Assembly: GCA_963746275.1 (NCBI GenBank)
Contig: CAVVAX010000048.1
Coordinates: 1-56,564, forward strand
Direction: 5' to 3'
DNA length: 56,564 nt
Source: JAEULH01 sp963746275
Lineage (GTDB): Bacteria > Pseudomonadota > Alphaproteobacteria > Rhodospirillales > Defluviicoccaceae
Position numbers and translations under genes: made by a program. Positions within the stretch are counted from its first letter, which is position 1, and the number at the start of each line of letters is the position of its first letter. The notes under the pieces are model-generated. The model had not been told where the DNA came from, made no database searches, and worked only from the letters and a program-made list of their open reading frames with translations. Shown piece after piece: positions 34,862 to 44,032 of the stretch.

Positions 34862-34985
34862 GCCCCTCCCCTTACACCAGCGCAGCGATCAGCCTAGCGG
34901 CTGTGTTGGCAAGCGGCAATCGCGCCGCTTCCCGCGCCACCGGCGAGGGGCTGGCGGTGGCGCGGGCGAAGGATGCGTACCGTGG

Positions 34986-35492
34986 CTAGTTGCCGAGGTT
35001 GCCCTCGAGCTTCCGCGCCGCGTCGAGGTGCTTCTTCAGCACCGGCAGCGTTTCCTTGGCGTATTCCGTGACCTTCTGATTGTCGCCCTCCTCGGCTTGC
35101 TCGCTGTAGAGCTCGATGTCCTTTTCGTGATCCTCGACCGCCGCCTCGACGAACTCCCGATCGAACTCGGCACCGGAAAGTTTCGCCAGCTCATCGTAGG
35201 TTTCCTTGGCGTCCTCCATGGGCTGCATCGGCACGTTCACGCCCAGCTCCTTGGCGAGTGCCTGGGACTTGTCGCGCGCCTTGGCATGATCCGTGCGCAG
35301 GGTCTGTCCCAACGTCTTGACCTGGTCCGACTTCGCCTGCTTCTCCGCAAGCTCGCCCAGCTTCACCTCGGCGATGTTGCCGCGAACGGCCTTCTCGATG
35401 AACTCCTTGGAATCATCGGCGGCAAAGGCCGAGGGCGTGGCAACGGCCGCACCCATTGCTGCTCCAAATAGCGCGGCGTAGAGTCGCTTCAT
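34986..35492 (-). CDS. DUF4142 ferritin-like periplasmic protein
   Basis: This exported protein has 168 residues. The signal peptide is MKRLYAALFGAAMGAAVATP, ending AFA. A long helical bundle follows with the DUF4142 pattern: KEFIEKAVRGNIAEVKLGEL, TLRTDHAKARDKSQALAKEL, GAEFDREFVEAAVEDHEKDI and VLKKHLDAARKLE. GGGAGG lies seven bases before the ATG at 35492. Another ATG directly before it is too close to the site. Function is not established; such proteins are often stress-induced. Confidence 0.88.
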   Translation of the reverse strand: MKRLYAALFGAAMGAAVATPSAFAADDSKEFIEKAVRGNIAEVKLGELAEKQAKSDQVKTLGQTLRTDHAKARDKSQALAKELGVNVPMQPMEDAKETYDELAKLSGAEFDREFVEAAVEDHEKDIELYSEQAEEGDNQKVTEYAKETLPVLKKHLDAARKLEGNLGN

Positions 35493-35601
35493 CATGAATC
35501 CTCCCGTGTGTGGGTCAGAGCACCGAATGCTGGTGGTGCAAAAACGCCACAACGACGGGCGGGTTCCGAGAAAGGCGCGGCGGGAAGCCGTCGCTCCGTG
35601 A

Positions 35602-37284
35602 TCAGCGGAAGGTGGCGGAGCGCAGCTCGGAGAGGGTCGCGCGGGTGGTGATGAGGTCCGGATCGAACCGGAGCGCCACTACCGCCGGACCCGCCCACGC
35701 CAGCGCCCGCGCCATAGCCGGACGGAACTCCGCGGTGGTCGACACGGTTTCGCCGTGGGCGCCATAGGCCCGCGCCACCGCCGCGAAGTCCGGATTGGTG
35801 AGCGCAGTTGCAATGGGTCGGCCGGGATAGCTGCGCTCCTGGTGCATCCGGATGGTCGCGAACATGCCGTTGTCGAAGATCAGAACGACGATCGGAAGCC
35901 CCGCAGCGACCGCGGTCGCGAGCTCCTGGCCGGTCATGCCGAAGCCGCCGTCGCCGACGCAGGCGACGACGCAGCGTTCCGGTGCGGCCAGCTTCGCCGC
36001 GACCGCCGCCGGCACCGCGTACCCCATAGCGCCGTTGCAGGGCCCGAGCAGGCGGCGGCCGCCGCCGAAGGTGAGGAAGCGTTGCGGCCAGCCGCTGAAG
36101 TTACCGGCATCGACGCTGACGATGGCATCCCCCGGCAGCATCTGGTCGAGCTCCGCCATCGCCTGGTGCAGATCGAGCGCACCGCCCCGCGCCGCCCGGC
36201 CACGGTCGGCAACGTACTCGGCGCGCGCCGCCGCCGCCCAGCTCCGCCAGCGCTCGGCATTGCCAGGAGCCAGGCGTCTTGCCGCGGCGGCAAAGGCAGC
36301 CGGCGCTGCAGGGATGGCGACGGCCACGGAGAAAACGCGCCCCGGTTCTGCCGCGTCCGGATAGACGTGAACCAGGTCGGGGCCGTCCGCGGCCTTCTCT
36401 CCTCGCCGCGGCAGCAAGGTGTAGCCCTGGGTCGTGATCTCGCCCAGCCGCGTGCCGACGGCGATGACGAGGTCGGCGGCCTTCATCCGTGCCACCAGCG
36501 CCGGGTTGGCGCCGATGCCGAGCTCGCCCGCGAACAGCGGGTCGGCGTTGTCGAAGATATCGTGGCGGCGGAAGGCGCAGCAGACCGGCAGCCCGTTGGC
36601 CACGGCGAAGCCGTGAAGATCGGCGCGCGCCGCTGCCGTCCAGCCGCTGCCGCCGACCAGCAGCAGCGGCCGGCAGGCATCGCCCAGGCGATGATGCAGG
36701 CGCTGCATCAGCCCCTCGTCGGGCTCAGGGTCGTGCACCGCAAGCGGCGCCATCGCCTCGGCCTCGACGCGATCGGCAAGCACATCCTCGGGCAGGGACA
36801 GCACCACCGGCCCGGGGCGCCCGGACCTTGCATCGTGAATGGCCGCGGCCATCGCCGCCGGCAGGGCTTCGCCGGCGTCCACCTGCTCCGCCCTTTTTGC
36901 CAGCGCCGTGAACATGCGGGCAAGGTCTACCTCCTGGAACGCCTCGCGGCCGATGAAGCCGCGCTCGACCTGGCCGATGAGCAGTAGCATCGGGGTGGAG
37001 TCCTGGAAGGCGGTGTGCACGCCAATGGCCGCATTGCAAGCGCCCGGGCCGCGGGTGACGAGGCAGACCGCGGGCCGGCCGGTGAGCTTGCCGTGGGCCT
37101 CGGCCATCATCGCCGCGCCATGCTCATGTCGGCAGGTGACGACGCGGATCCCGTCCGTGTCGTAGAGGGCATCGAGGATCGGCAGGAAGCTCTCGCCCGG
37201 GACGCAGAAGACGATGTCGAGGCCGTGGCGCTTCAGCGCCTCGACGATGAGCTCGCCGCCCGTTTGCAACGCGACCCCCGCCAT
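35602..37284 (-). CDS. thiamine-pyrophosphate-dependent enzyme, acetolactate-synthase-like
   Basis: The protein has 560 residues in three domains. The PYR domain has the cofactor-activating Glu in FCVPGESFLPILDAL. The central domain binds FAD or nucleotide in related enzymes. The PP domain carries the TPP motif GDGGFGMTGQEL with DN downstream in VVLIFDNGMFATI. The family includes acetolactate synthase, benzoylformate decarboxylase and similar enzymes. No regulatory small-subunit gene (ilvH) follows, so a catabolic or unspecified role is as likely as branched-chain synthesis. The ATG at 37284 follows CGGGAGAACGGGG. It is divergent from pncB. Confidence 0.85.
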   Translation of the reverse strand: MAGVALQTGGELIVEALKRHGLDIVFCVPGESFLPILDALYDTDGIRVVTCRHEHGAAMMAEAHGKLTGRPAVCLVTRGPGACNAAIGVHTAFQDSTPMLLLIGQVERGFIGREAFQEVDLARMFTALAKRAEQVDAGEALPAAMAAAIHDARSGRPGPVVLSLPEDVLADRVEAEAMAPLAVHDPEPDEGLMQRLHHRLGDACRPLLLVGGSGWTAAARADLHGFAVANGLPVCCAFRRHDIFDNADPLFAGELGIGANPALVARMKAADLVIAVGTRLGEITTQGYTLLPRRGEKAADGPDLVHVYPDAAEPGRVFSVAVAIPAAPAAFAAAARRLAPGNAERWRSWAAAARAEYVADRGRAARGGALDLHQAMAELDQMLPGDAIVSVDAGNFSGWPQRFLTFGGGRRLLGPCNGAMGYAVPAAVAAKLAAPERCVVACVGDGGFGMTGQELATAVAAGLPIVVLIFDNGMFATIRMHQERSYPGRPIATALTNPDFAAVARAYGAHGETVSTTAEFRPAMARALAWAGPAVVALRFDPDLITTRATLSELRSATFR

Positions 37285-37465
37285 CCCCGTTCTCCCGTCG
37301 AGCCGGCGCCCCTGCCGGACGCGCAACTATAGCCATCCACGCGAGCCGCGGCGTGCTCGACCGCTGTGCGGCCGCCTTGCCATGCGACGAAGGGCGTCGA
37401 TATGCTCGCGCCGTGTCGCGCCGTATCACGCCCATGTCGCGAGCACGCCGGGAGAATTGCTGCCG

Positions 37466-38833
37466 ATGGACCCGTCAACCTCGCCGCTGCTGACCGACCT
37501 CTACCAGCTCAACATGGTCCAGGCGTACCTCGACAACGGCATGGCCGAGACCGCCGTCTTCGAGTTCTTCTCCCGCCGGCTGCCGAAGCAGCGCCGTTTC
37601 CTCATGGCGGCGGGCCTGGAGCAGGCGATCTGCTTCCTCGAGACGGTCCGCTTCGGCGCTGACGAGCTGAGCTGGCTCAGCGCCTCCGGGCGGTTCGGCC
37701 AGCGCTTCCTCGACTATGCCGCGTCCTTCCGCTTCACCGGCGACGTCGACGCTATGCCCGAGGGCACCGTCTTCTTCGCCGACGAGCCAATCCTCAGGGT
37801 CACGGCGCCCATCGCCGAGGCCCAGCTCGTCGAGACCCGGCTGATCAACCTGTTGCACCTGCAGAGCCTGATCGCGGCGAAGGCGGCGCGGATGGTCCTG
37901 GCAGCCGAAGGGCGGACGCTGATCGACTTCGGCCTGCGCCGCGCCCATGGGGCCGAGGCTGGGCTGCATGCGGCGCGCGCCGCCTATGTCGCGGGTTTCG
38001 CTGGCACCGCCAGCGTGCTCGCGGGCCCCGCCTTCGGCGTTCCTCTCTACGGCACCATGGCGCACTCCTACGTCCAGGCCCACGCCGACGAGACCGAGGC
38101 GTTCCTGAGCTTCGCCCGGTCGCGGCCGAAGGACCTGGTGCTGCTGATCGACACCTACGACACCGAGGCCGGTGCCGAGCGCGTCGTCCGCCTCGCCCCG
38201 ACGCTCGCGGGCGAGGGCATAGTCGTGCGCGGCGTGCGCCTCGACTCCGGCGATCTCGCCGAACATGCGCGCAAGGTCCGCGCCATCCTCGACGCGGGCG
38301 GGTTGACGGCCGTGCAGATCTTTGCCAGCGGCGGCATCGACGAACGCAAGATCGCCCGCTTCGTGACCGAGGGTGCGCCCATCGACGGCTTCGGCATCGG
38401 CACCAGCCTGGTGACGTCGCAGGACGCCCCGGCGCTCGACTGCGCCTACAAGCTGCAGGCCTATGCCGGCCGGCCGCGGCGCAAGCGCTCGGAGAGCAAG
38501 GCGACCTGGCCGGGAGCGAAGCAGGTGTTCCGCCGCTACGATGGAGACGGGCCGATGACAGGGGACGTGGTCAGCACGGAGGCGGACCGGCAGCCGGGCG
38601 AGCCCCTGCTCGGGCCGGTCATGCGGCAGGGCCGCAGGCTCGCGCCGGCAACTCACCTGGCCGAGATCCGCGCCCATGCGGCGGCGGGGTTCACCAGCCT
38701 GCCCGAGGCGCTGCGGGCGCTCGACGACGTCGAGGATGGCGCTCTCCCGTACCCCGTCGAGATCGCGCCGGCGCTGCGCAGGCTGGCGGACATAGTCGAC
38801 GGTCGGCTCGATGAAAACGCCGCGGCTCCCTAA
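37466..38833 (+). CDS. pncB: nicotinate phosphoribosyltransferase
   Basis: This converts nicotinate and PRPP to nicotinate mononucleotide in NAD salvage. The protein has 455 residues. Characteristic blocks are LLTDLYQLNMVQAYLDNGMA, FEFFSRRLPKQRRFLMAAGL, LIDFGLRRAHGAEAGLHAAR, TYDTEAGAERVV, VRLDSGDLAEHARKVRAIL and GIGTSLVTSQDAPALDCAYK. The ATG at 37466 follows CGGGAGAATTGC. It is followed by a dual-specificity phosphatase gene, perhaps in one transcript. Confidence 0.94.
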   Translation: MDPSTSPLLTDLYQLNMVQAYLDNGMAETAVFEFFSRRLPKQRRFLMAAGLEQAICFLETVRFGADELSWLSASGRFGQRFLDYAASFRFTGDVDAMPEGTVFFADEPILRVTAPIAEAQLVETRLINLLHLQSLIAAKAARMVLAAEGRTLIDFGLRRAHGAEAGLHAARAAYVAGFAGTASVLAGPAFGVPLYGTMAHSYVQAHADETEAFLSFARSRPKDLVLLIDTYDTEAGAERVVRLAPTLAGEGIVVRGVRLDSGDLAEHARKVRAILDAGGLTAVQIFASGGIDERKIARFVTEGAPIDGFGIGTSLVTSQDAPALDCAYKLQAYAGRPRRKRSESKATWPGAKQVFRRYDGDGPMTGDVVSTEADRQPGEPLLGPVMRQGRRLAPATHLAEIRAHAAAGFTSLPEALRALDDVEDGALPYPVEIAPALRRLADIVDGRLDENAAAP

Positions 38834-38907
38834 TGAGGAAGCCGTTCTTTCCCCGGCGGTGGTGGGCGCACATATCTGGGCGAACGACCGAACAGGGAGA
38901 GCGGGGC

Positions 38908-39645
38908 ATGCCACTGACGCTGAACGATACCGAGCAGAGCGCTAAGCCGGCCGCCCGCCTGGCCGAGACGGTTCGGGCGCCTGTACCCATTGCCGACGAT
39001 GCTTGGAGGTGGAGCCTTAACTGGAGCGAGGTTCGCAGCGACCTCCTCATCGGCTCCTGTCCGATGGCCATCGACGACGTCGAGCGGATCATCGCCGACA
39101 CCGGCGCGACGGCGATCCTGTCGCTGCAAAGCAATGCCTGCCGCGGCGCCTTCGCCATCGACTACGACACCCACCGCGCCTGCGGCGAGGCGGCGGGCGT
39201 GGCCATGATCAACGCGCCGATGCTCGACTTCGACCCGCCCGACCAGCGGCGAAACCTGCCGACGGCGGTGCGGGCGTTGACCGCGCTCCTGGCTGCGGGC
39301 CGCCGCGTCTATATCCACTGCACCGCCGGGATCAACCGCAGTCCGCTGGTCGTGCTCGGCTATCTTTCTTTCGTCGAGACGATGGAGCCGGGGGAGGCGT
39401 TGGCCTACATCCGCGAGGCGCGGCCAGAGGCGGAGCCGTCATGGGAGGCATTCGGCGGCGCACGCGACGATCTGGTCGAGACCCTGCGCCCCTTCATCCA
39501 CGTGCGCGCCTACTACCGGCATCAGCAGCACCCGGAGCAGGACCCGGCGCGGAACTGGCTTGCCGCGGAGACAGACGTCATCCGCCAGGCCTTCGTCAGC
39601 CCGAGGTCACTGCCGCAGATCCGGCTCGACCCGTCCAGGGCATGA
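38908..39645 (+). CDS. dual-specificity / tyrosine phosphatase-like protein
   Basis: This is a cytoplasmic cysteine phosphatase of 245 residues. The P-loop HCTAGINRSP fits HCX5R with the nucleophile Cys. The general-acid region is probably MLDFDPPDQRRNL. The order LLIGSCPMAIDDVERI, TAILSLQSN, CTAGINRSPLVVLGYL, EALAYIREARPEAEPSWEAF matches dual-specificity phosphatases of the plant/laforin-like type. The ATG at 38908 follows ACAGGGAGAGCGG. An earlier in-frame ATG at 38833 overlaps the pncB stop (TAATG) and would add 25 residues. The substrate is unknown. Confidence 0.82.
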   Translation: MPLTLNDTEQSAKPAARLAETVRAPVPIADDAWRWSLNWSEVRSDLLIGSCPMAIDDVERIIADTGATAILSLQSNACRGAFAIDYDTHRACGEAAGVAMINAPMLDFDPPDQRRNLPTAVRALTALLAAGRRVYIHCTAGINRSPLVVLGYLSFVETMEPGEALAYIREARPEAEPSWEAFGGARDDLVETLRPFIHVRAYYRHQQHPEQDPARNWLAAETDVIRQAFVSPRSLPQIRLDPSRA

Positions 39646-39656
39646 CGGCAAAGCAT

Positions 39657-39775
39657 GCCCTCACCCTCACCCCACCCTCTCCCACGCGCTGCGCCCGCGG
39701 GAAAGGGAGCCGTCTTGCTCCTCGCCCGCGCGTGACGCGGGAGGGGAAGGGCCCGCGCAGCGGGAAGGTGAGGGC
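39657..39775. repeat. CTCACCCC...GGTGAGGGC inverted-repeat element
   Basis: This starts GCCCTCACCCTCACCCCACC and ends GGGAAGGTGAGGGC, so the outer ends GCCCTCACC and GGTGAGGGC are exact inverted repeats. Inside are GCGCCCGCGGGAAAGGGAG and its loose counterpart near the right end. It is related to the shorter element at 6429. It lies between two plus-strand genes and may be a MITE-like or REP-like unit. Confidence 0.7.
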
Positions 39776-39801
39776 CTTCAAAACGACCAAGGAAGGATCC
39801 C

Positions 39802-40488
39802 ATGCGGTTCGTCGAGGGCCAGAACCTGTTGCTCTACCCGCCGGATGCGGCGCCCGGCGAAGATGCGGGCGAGGAGGCGTCGCCGCCTCCCCTGATCGTG
39901 TTCCTCCACGGCATGGGCGAACGCGGCGAGGGTCCGGACGAACTCGCTTCGGCCGCCCGCTGGGGCCTGCCGAAGGTCCGCGGCGAGGGCCGGCGGCTAG
40001 CGGCGACGCCCTTCCCGTTCCTCGTCGCGGCGCCGCAGTGCCCGAAGACAAGCACCTGGTGCGACGAAGCGATGCTGCTGGGCCTCGGTCATCTCATCGA
40101 TGCTCTCGCCGAGCGTTGCGATCCTGCAAGGCTCTACCTCACTGGCTTCAGCATGGGCGGCATCGGCGCCTTCTGCCTGGCGCTGCGCCAACCGCAGCGG
40201 TTCGCCGCACTCGCCTCGGTTTGTGGCGCCTGCACCAAGCCGGACGCCCTGACCCGGCTTGCGCATCTGCCGCTGTGGATCGCCTATGGCGAAGACGACG
40301 AGATCGGTGAGCTCACCGCCGGCTCCCGGGACATCGTGGCGGCGCTCGCCGGCCACGGCCGGCTGGTAGAAAAACCCTATCGCCTCGGCCACAAGGGCGG
40401 CCTAGGCCCGCACGTCCGCACATGCGACGCCGCCTACGCCGAGCCTGCGCTCTACGACTGGCTGCTGACCCACCGCCTGCCGGGGTGA
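39802..40488 (+). CDS. alpha/beta-hydrolase (phospholipase/carboxylesterase-like)
   Basis: This is a probably cytoplasmic esterase of 228 residues. The elements are PPLIVFLHGMGERGEGPDEL (oxyanion region), LYLTGFSMGGIGAFCLAL (nucleophile elbow G-F-S-M-G), Asp in WIAYGEDDEI and His near the end, in GPHVRTCDAAYAEPALYDWL. The layout fits predicted-peptidase/PHB-depolymerase-like hydrolases. The ATG at 39802 follows CCAAGGAAGGATCC. It follows an intergenic repeat, so it is probably transcribed apart from pncB. Confidence 0.85.
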   Translation: MRFVEGQNLLLYPPDAAPGEDAGEEASPPPLIVFLHGMGERGEGPDELASAARWGLPKVRGEGRRLAATPFPFLVAAPQCPKTSTWCDEAMLLGLGHLIDALAERCDPARLYLTGFSMGGIGAFCLALRQPQRFAALASVCGACTKPDALTRLAHLPLWIAYGEDDEIGELTAGSRDIVAALAGHGRLVEKPYRLGHKGGLGPHVRTCDAAYAEPALYDWLLTHRLPG

Positions 40489-40516
40489 TCGCGCCCCGGC
40501 CCGGTCAGCATCCGGT

Positions 40517-41407
40517 TCAGCGGCCGAGGATCAGGGTGAGCCAGCCGTCGACGACGATCCGGCGAGAACGGCGCAGGCCGCGCGCGCGGTAGGCGGCAAG
40601 CACCGGGCCACCCTCGCGGGCGAGAAACCCGGACAACACCAAGCGGCCGCCCGGGGCCACGACCGCAGCAATATCGCCGGCCATTTGCTGCAGCGGCCGG
40701 GCGAGGATGTTGGCCGCGACCAGATCGAAGGGCGCGGCCGCCCGAATGGGGCGTGCCCGGAGGGCGTCGGCGATGACGGAATGGACGTGCGGCGCCACGT
40801 GATTCGTCCGCGCGTTTGCTTGGGCGACGGCGATGGCTTGCCGGTCAATGTCGCAGGCCAGCACCGGCGCACGCCACAGCTTGGCCATGGCGATGGCGAG
40901 GATCCCGGAGCCGCAGCCGATGTCCAGGGCCTTGCCGATGCGGCGGCGGCTAAGGGCGTCGAAGGCGAGCAGGCAGCCGGCGGTCGAACCATGCCGGCCG
41001 GAGCCGAAGGCGATGCCCGCATCCAGCGCAAGCCCGATGCTGCCGGGCGGGAGCGGGCCGGGGTGATCGCCCGGATGGATCAGGAAGCGGCCGAGGCGGA
41101 ACGGCGGGAAGGCGGCGCGGCTGGCGGCGGCCCAGTCGCGCTCGGCGATCGGCTCCACCTCGACCCGCGGGGGCCCGATGCCGCTGGCGACGGCGGCGAG
41201 GGCCAGGGCGCAGCCGAGCTCCCCGGGGTCCGGCTCGCCCGCGACCAGCCCTTCGATGCGGACGAGCCCGCCATTGCTCGCCGCGTCGAACAGCGACACG
41301 CTCGCCGCAACCTCCGCCAGCGCCGCCTCGAAGACATCCGCCGCCGCCGCAGGCACCCGCAGCGAGATGCGCACGAGGCCTCCGGCGCCGCCGGCACCCT
41401 CCGCCAT
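40517..41407 (-). CDS. prmA: ribosomal protein L11 methyltransferase
   Basis: This SAM-dependent enzyme trimethylates ribosomal protein L11. It has 296 residues. An N-terminal substrate-recognition domain leads to the catalytic part with AGIAFGSGRHGSTAGCLLAF, ALDIGCGSGILAIAMAKLW (SAM motif I), ACDIDRQAIAVAQANARTN and the NPPF-like DLVAANILARPL. Its ATG overlaps the uvrD stop codon (ATGA), so it is translationally coupled to it. Some family members have a slightly different recognition motif, but the call is firm. Confidence 0.93.
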   Translation of the reverse strand: MAEGAGGAGGLVRISLRVPAAAADVFEAALAEVAASVSLFDAASNGGLVRIEGLVAGEPDPGELGCALALAAVASGIGPPRVEVEPIAERDWAAASRAAFPPFRLGRFLIHPGDHPGPLPPGSIGLALDAGIAFGSGRHGSTAGCLLAFDALSRRRIGKALDIGCGSGILAIAMAKLWRAPVLACDIDRQAIAVAQANARTNHVAPHVHSVIADALRARPIRAAAPFDLVAANILARPLQQMAGDIAAVVAPGGRLVLSGFLAREGGPVLAAYRARGLRRSRRIVVDGWLTLILGR

Positions 41408-43719
41408 CAGGCGGGTTCGACGAAGCTGTGGATGATCGTCTTGGTTCCGGCCTTGTCGAAGGCGATCTGCAGCTTGTCGCCGCTGACCTCCAAGATCTGC
41501 CCATAGCCGAACTTCTGGTGGAAGATCCGCTGGCCGGTGGCGAAGCTCGTGGCGGGCTCGGCGCGGGTCTGCACCTTGTAGGGCACGCCGTCGAGGAGCG
41601 GCGGCGAGCGCCGCGGCGCGTCGTGCCAGGGCGCCGAGGCTGGCGAGGCGTCAGGCCCTACCATCCGGCTCATCGTGTCGAGGGACGGCGCGCGGCCGCC
41701 AAACAGTCCGGGGGCGGCGACGTAGTCGATGGCGCCGTCCGGCAGCTCGCGGATGAAGCGCGACGGGACCGCGTTCTGCCAGTAGCCGAAGACCATCCTG
41801 TTCAGCGCATGGGAGATGATCGCCCGCTTGCGTGCCCGGGTGAGGCCGACGTAGGCAAGCCGGCGCTCCTCCTCCAGGGCGGCAGCGCCGCCCTCGTCCA
41901 GCGCCCGCTGGTTGGGAAAGATCCCCTCCTCCCAGCCGGGCAGAAAGACGGTGTCGAACTCCAGGCCCTTGGCGGCGTGCAGGGTCATGACGCTGACCTT
42001 GTCGTCGCCGGCCGCCTCGTCGTTGTCCATGACCAGGCTGACGTGTTCGAGGAAGCCGCCGATCCCGTCGAACTCGGCGATGGTCGACACCAGCTCCTTG
42101 AGGTTCTCCAGCCTTCCTGCCGCCTCCGGGCTGCGGTCGGCGCGGAGCATCTCGGTGTAGCCGAACTCGTCCAGCACCGCCCGGACCAGGTCTGGCGGCG
42201 ACATGGTCGCCAGCCCCCGCCGCCAGCGGTCGAGGTCGTCGAGCAGGCGGGCCAGCGACCGGCGGGCCTGGGGCTTCAGCTCGTCGGTCTGGACCAGGCG
42301 GGCGGCGGCGGCGGCGAGCGACAGCCCCGTTTGCCCGGCGAGCACGTGGATCGTGCGCAAGGATGCGGTGCCAAGCCCGCGTTTCGGGACGTTGACGATG
42401 CGCTCGAACGCGAGATCGTCGTCCTCCTGGACCACGAGGCGCAGATAGGCGATGGCGTCGCGGATCTCCTGGCGCTCGTAGAACCTCGCGCCGCCGACGA
42501 TGCGGTAGGGGATGCCGGTGACGATCAGCCGTTCCTCGAACTCGCGAGTCTGGAAGCCGGCCCGCACCAGCACGGCGATGCCAGAGAGCGACTGCCCCTT
42601 GGAATGCTGCGCCTCGATCTCCTCGCAGACCATGCGCGCCTCGTCCTCGCCGTCCCAGACGCCGCGAACGGCGACCTTCTCGCCCTCATCCGTGGGCGTC
42701 CACAGGGTCTTGCCGAGGCGGCCGCGGTTGTGGCTGATGAGCCCGGAGGCGGCGGCAAGGATGTGCGGCGTCGAGCGGTAGTTGCACTCCAGCCGGATGA
42801 CGGCGGCGCCAGGAAAGTCGCGCTCGAAGCGGAGGATGTTGCCGACCTCGGCGCCGCGCCAGGAGTAGATCGACTGGTCGTCGTCGCCGACGCAGCAGAT
42901 GTTGCGATGTCCGCTGGCCAATGCCCTGAGCCACAGGTACTGGGCGACGTTGGTGTCCTGGTACTCGTCGACCAGGATGTAGCGGAACTGCCGCTGGTAG
43001 CGCTCAAGCACGTCCGGCTCGCCCAGCAGCAGCGAGAGCGTGTGCAGCAGCAGGTCGCCGAAGTCGGCCGCGTTCAGCACCTTCAGCCGCTCCTGGTAGT
43101 CGGCGTAGACGGCTAGAGCGAGGCCATCCAGGGCATCGGCGCCTTCCGCGTCCGTAACCTTCTCGGGCTTGAGCCCCCGGTCCTTCCACCGCTGGATCAG
43201 GGAGGACAGCAGCCTGGGCGGGTTCTTCTTCAGGTCCACGCCCCTCGCCTCCAGGATCTGCTTCAGCAGCCGGAGCTGGTCGTCGGTGTCGAGGATGGTG
43301 AAGTTGGCCTTCAGCCCGATGCGCTCGGCGTGGGTGCGCAGCATTCGGGCGGCAACGGCGTGGAAGGTGCCGACCCACCAGCCCTCGACGGAGCAGCCGA
43401 GCAGCGCCGCCACCCGCTCGCGCATTTCCCGCGCGGCCTTGTTGGTGAAGGTCACCGCCAGCACCTGCCATGGCCGCGCCCGGCCGGAGGCGAGGATGTG
43501 GGCGAGCCTGGTCGTCAGCACCCGGGTCTTGCCCGTGCCGGCGCCGGCCAGGACCAGCACGGGGCCGTCCATGGCCTCGACCGCCCGGCGCTGCATCTCG
43601 TTGAGCTGGGCGATGCAGTCGGCGACGGGCGCAAACGCCGCGGCGGGCGCTTGCGCCGCTGGCGGGGGCGGTGACGCCGCGGGTGGGGGCGGTGCCGCCA
43701 GGTCGAAAGGATCGGTCAT
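41407..43719 (-). CDS. uvrD: UvrD/PcrA-type ATP-dependent DNA helicase
   Basis: This is a superfamily-1A 3'-5' helicase for nucleotide-excision and mismatch repair. It has 770 residues. The first 35 are Pro/Ala-rich. Motifs are LAGAGTGKTRVLTTRLAHIL (I), VTFTNKAAREMRERV (Ia), LVDEYQDTN (II), VGDDDQSIYSWRGAEV (III), the IV-V region with SVMTLHAAKGLEFDTVFLPG, and AYVGLTRARKR (VI). The C-terminal region GQRIFHQKFGYGQILEVSGD is the PcrA-like RNA-polymerase-binding Tudor part. It starts at the ATG at 43719. Confidence 0.95.
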   Translation of the reverse strand: MTDPFDLAAPPPPAASPPPPAAQAPAAAFAPVADCIAQLNEMQRRAVEAMDGPVLVLAGAGTGKTRVLTTRLAHILASGRARPWQVLAVTFTNKAAREMRERVAALLGCSVEGWWVGTFHAVAARMLRTHAERIGLKANFTILDTDDQLRLLKQILEARGVDLKKNPPRLLSSLIQRWKDRGLKPEKVTDAEGADALDGLALAVYADYQERLKVLNAADFGDLLLHTLSLLLGEPDVLERYQRQFRYILVDEYQDTNVAQYLWLRALASGHRNICCVGDDDQSIYSWRGAEVGNILRFERDFPGAAVIRLECNYRSTPHILAAASGLISHNRGRLGKTLWTPTDEGEKVAVRGVWDGEDEARMVCEEIEAQHSKGQSLSGIAVLVRAGFQTREFEERLIVTGIPYRIVGGARFYERQEIRDAIAYLRLVVQEDDDLAFERIVNVPKRGLGTASLRTIHVLAGQTGLSLAAAAARLVQTDELKPQARRSLARLLDDLDRWRRGLATMSPPDLVRAVLDEFGYTEMLRADRSPEAAGRLENLKELVSTIAEFDGIGGFLEHVSLVMDNDEAAGDDKVSVMTLHAAKGLEFDTVFLPGWEEGIFPNQRALDEGGAAALEEERRLAYVGLTRARKRAIISHALNRMVFGYWQNAVPSRFIRELPDGAIDYVAAPGLFGGRAPSLDTMSRMVGPDASPASAPWHDAPRRSPPLLDGVPYKVQTRAEPATSFATGQRIFHQKFGYGQILEVSGDKLQIAFDKAGTKTIIHSFVEPA

Positions 43720-44032
43720 GCGCGCTTCGATGCCTCGCTACCTGCACGGTATGGACGCGGTGCTCAGCCTACATGTGGTGGGAGAAAAAGCACGCGTCGA
43801 TCCGTGGGGAGGCAGAAGCCTCGCGCCGCCAACGCGCCGGAGCGCAGCCGGCCCGCGAAGCGCCGCCCGCTTGGGCGAATCTCGCCCGACCGGCGGCTTC
43901 AGCGGCAGGTCACCGAGCTGCCGAGCTCCGCCTCTTCCGGTGCGCGTCGTTGCGCGGCAGCTTGGCCCGGCGGCGATCACAACCCGCTCCCGTGCCGGTG
44001 GACGCCGTCGAGACCTACTGATGCAGGGCGAT
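43720..44032. other. 313-bp intergenic region
   Basis: No gene, repeat family member or strong structure was found. Frames here are Arg/Pro/Ala-rich without protein-like character. It holds the uvrD promoter region on the minus strand and the trailing end of the cupin gene. Confidence 0.35.
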
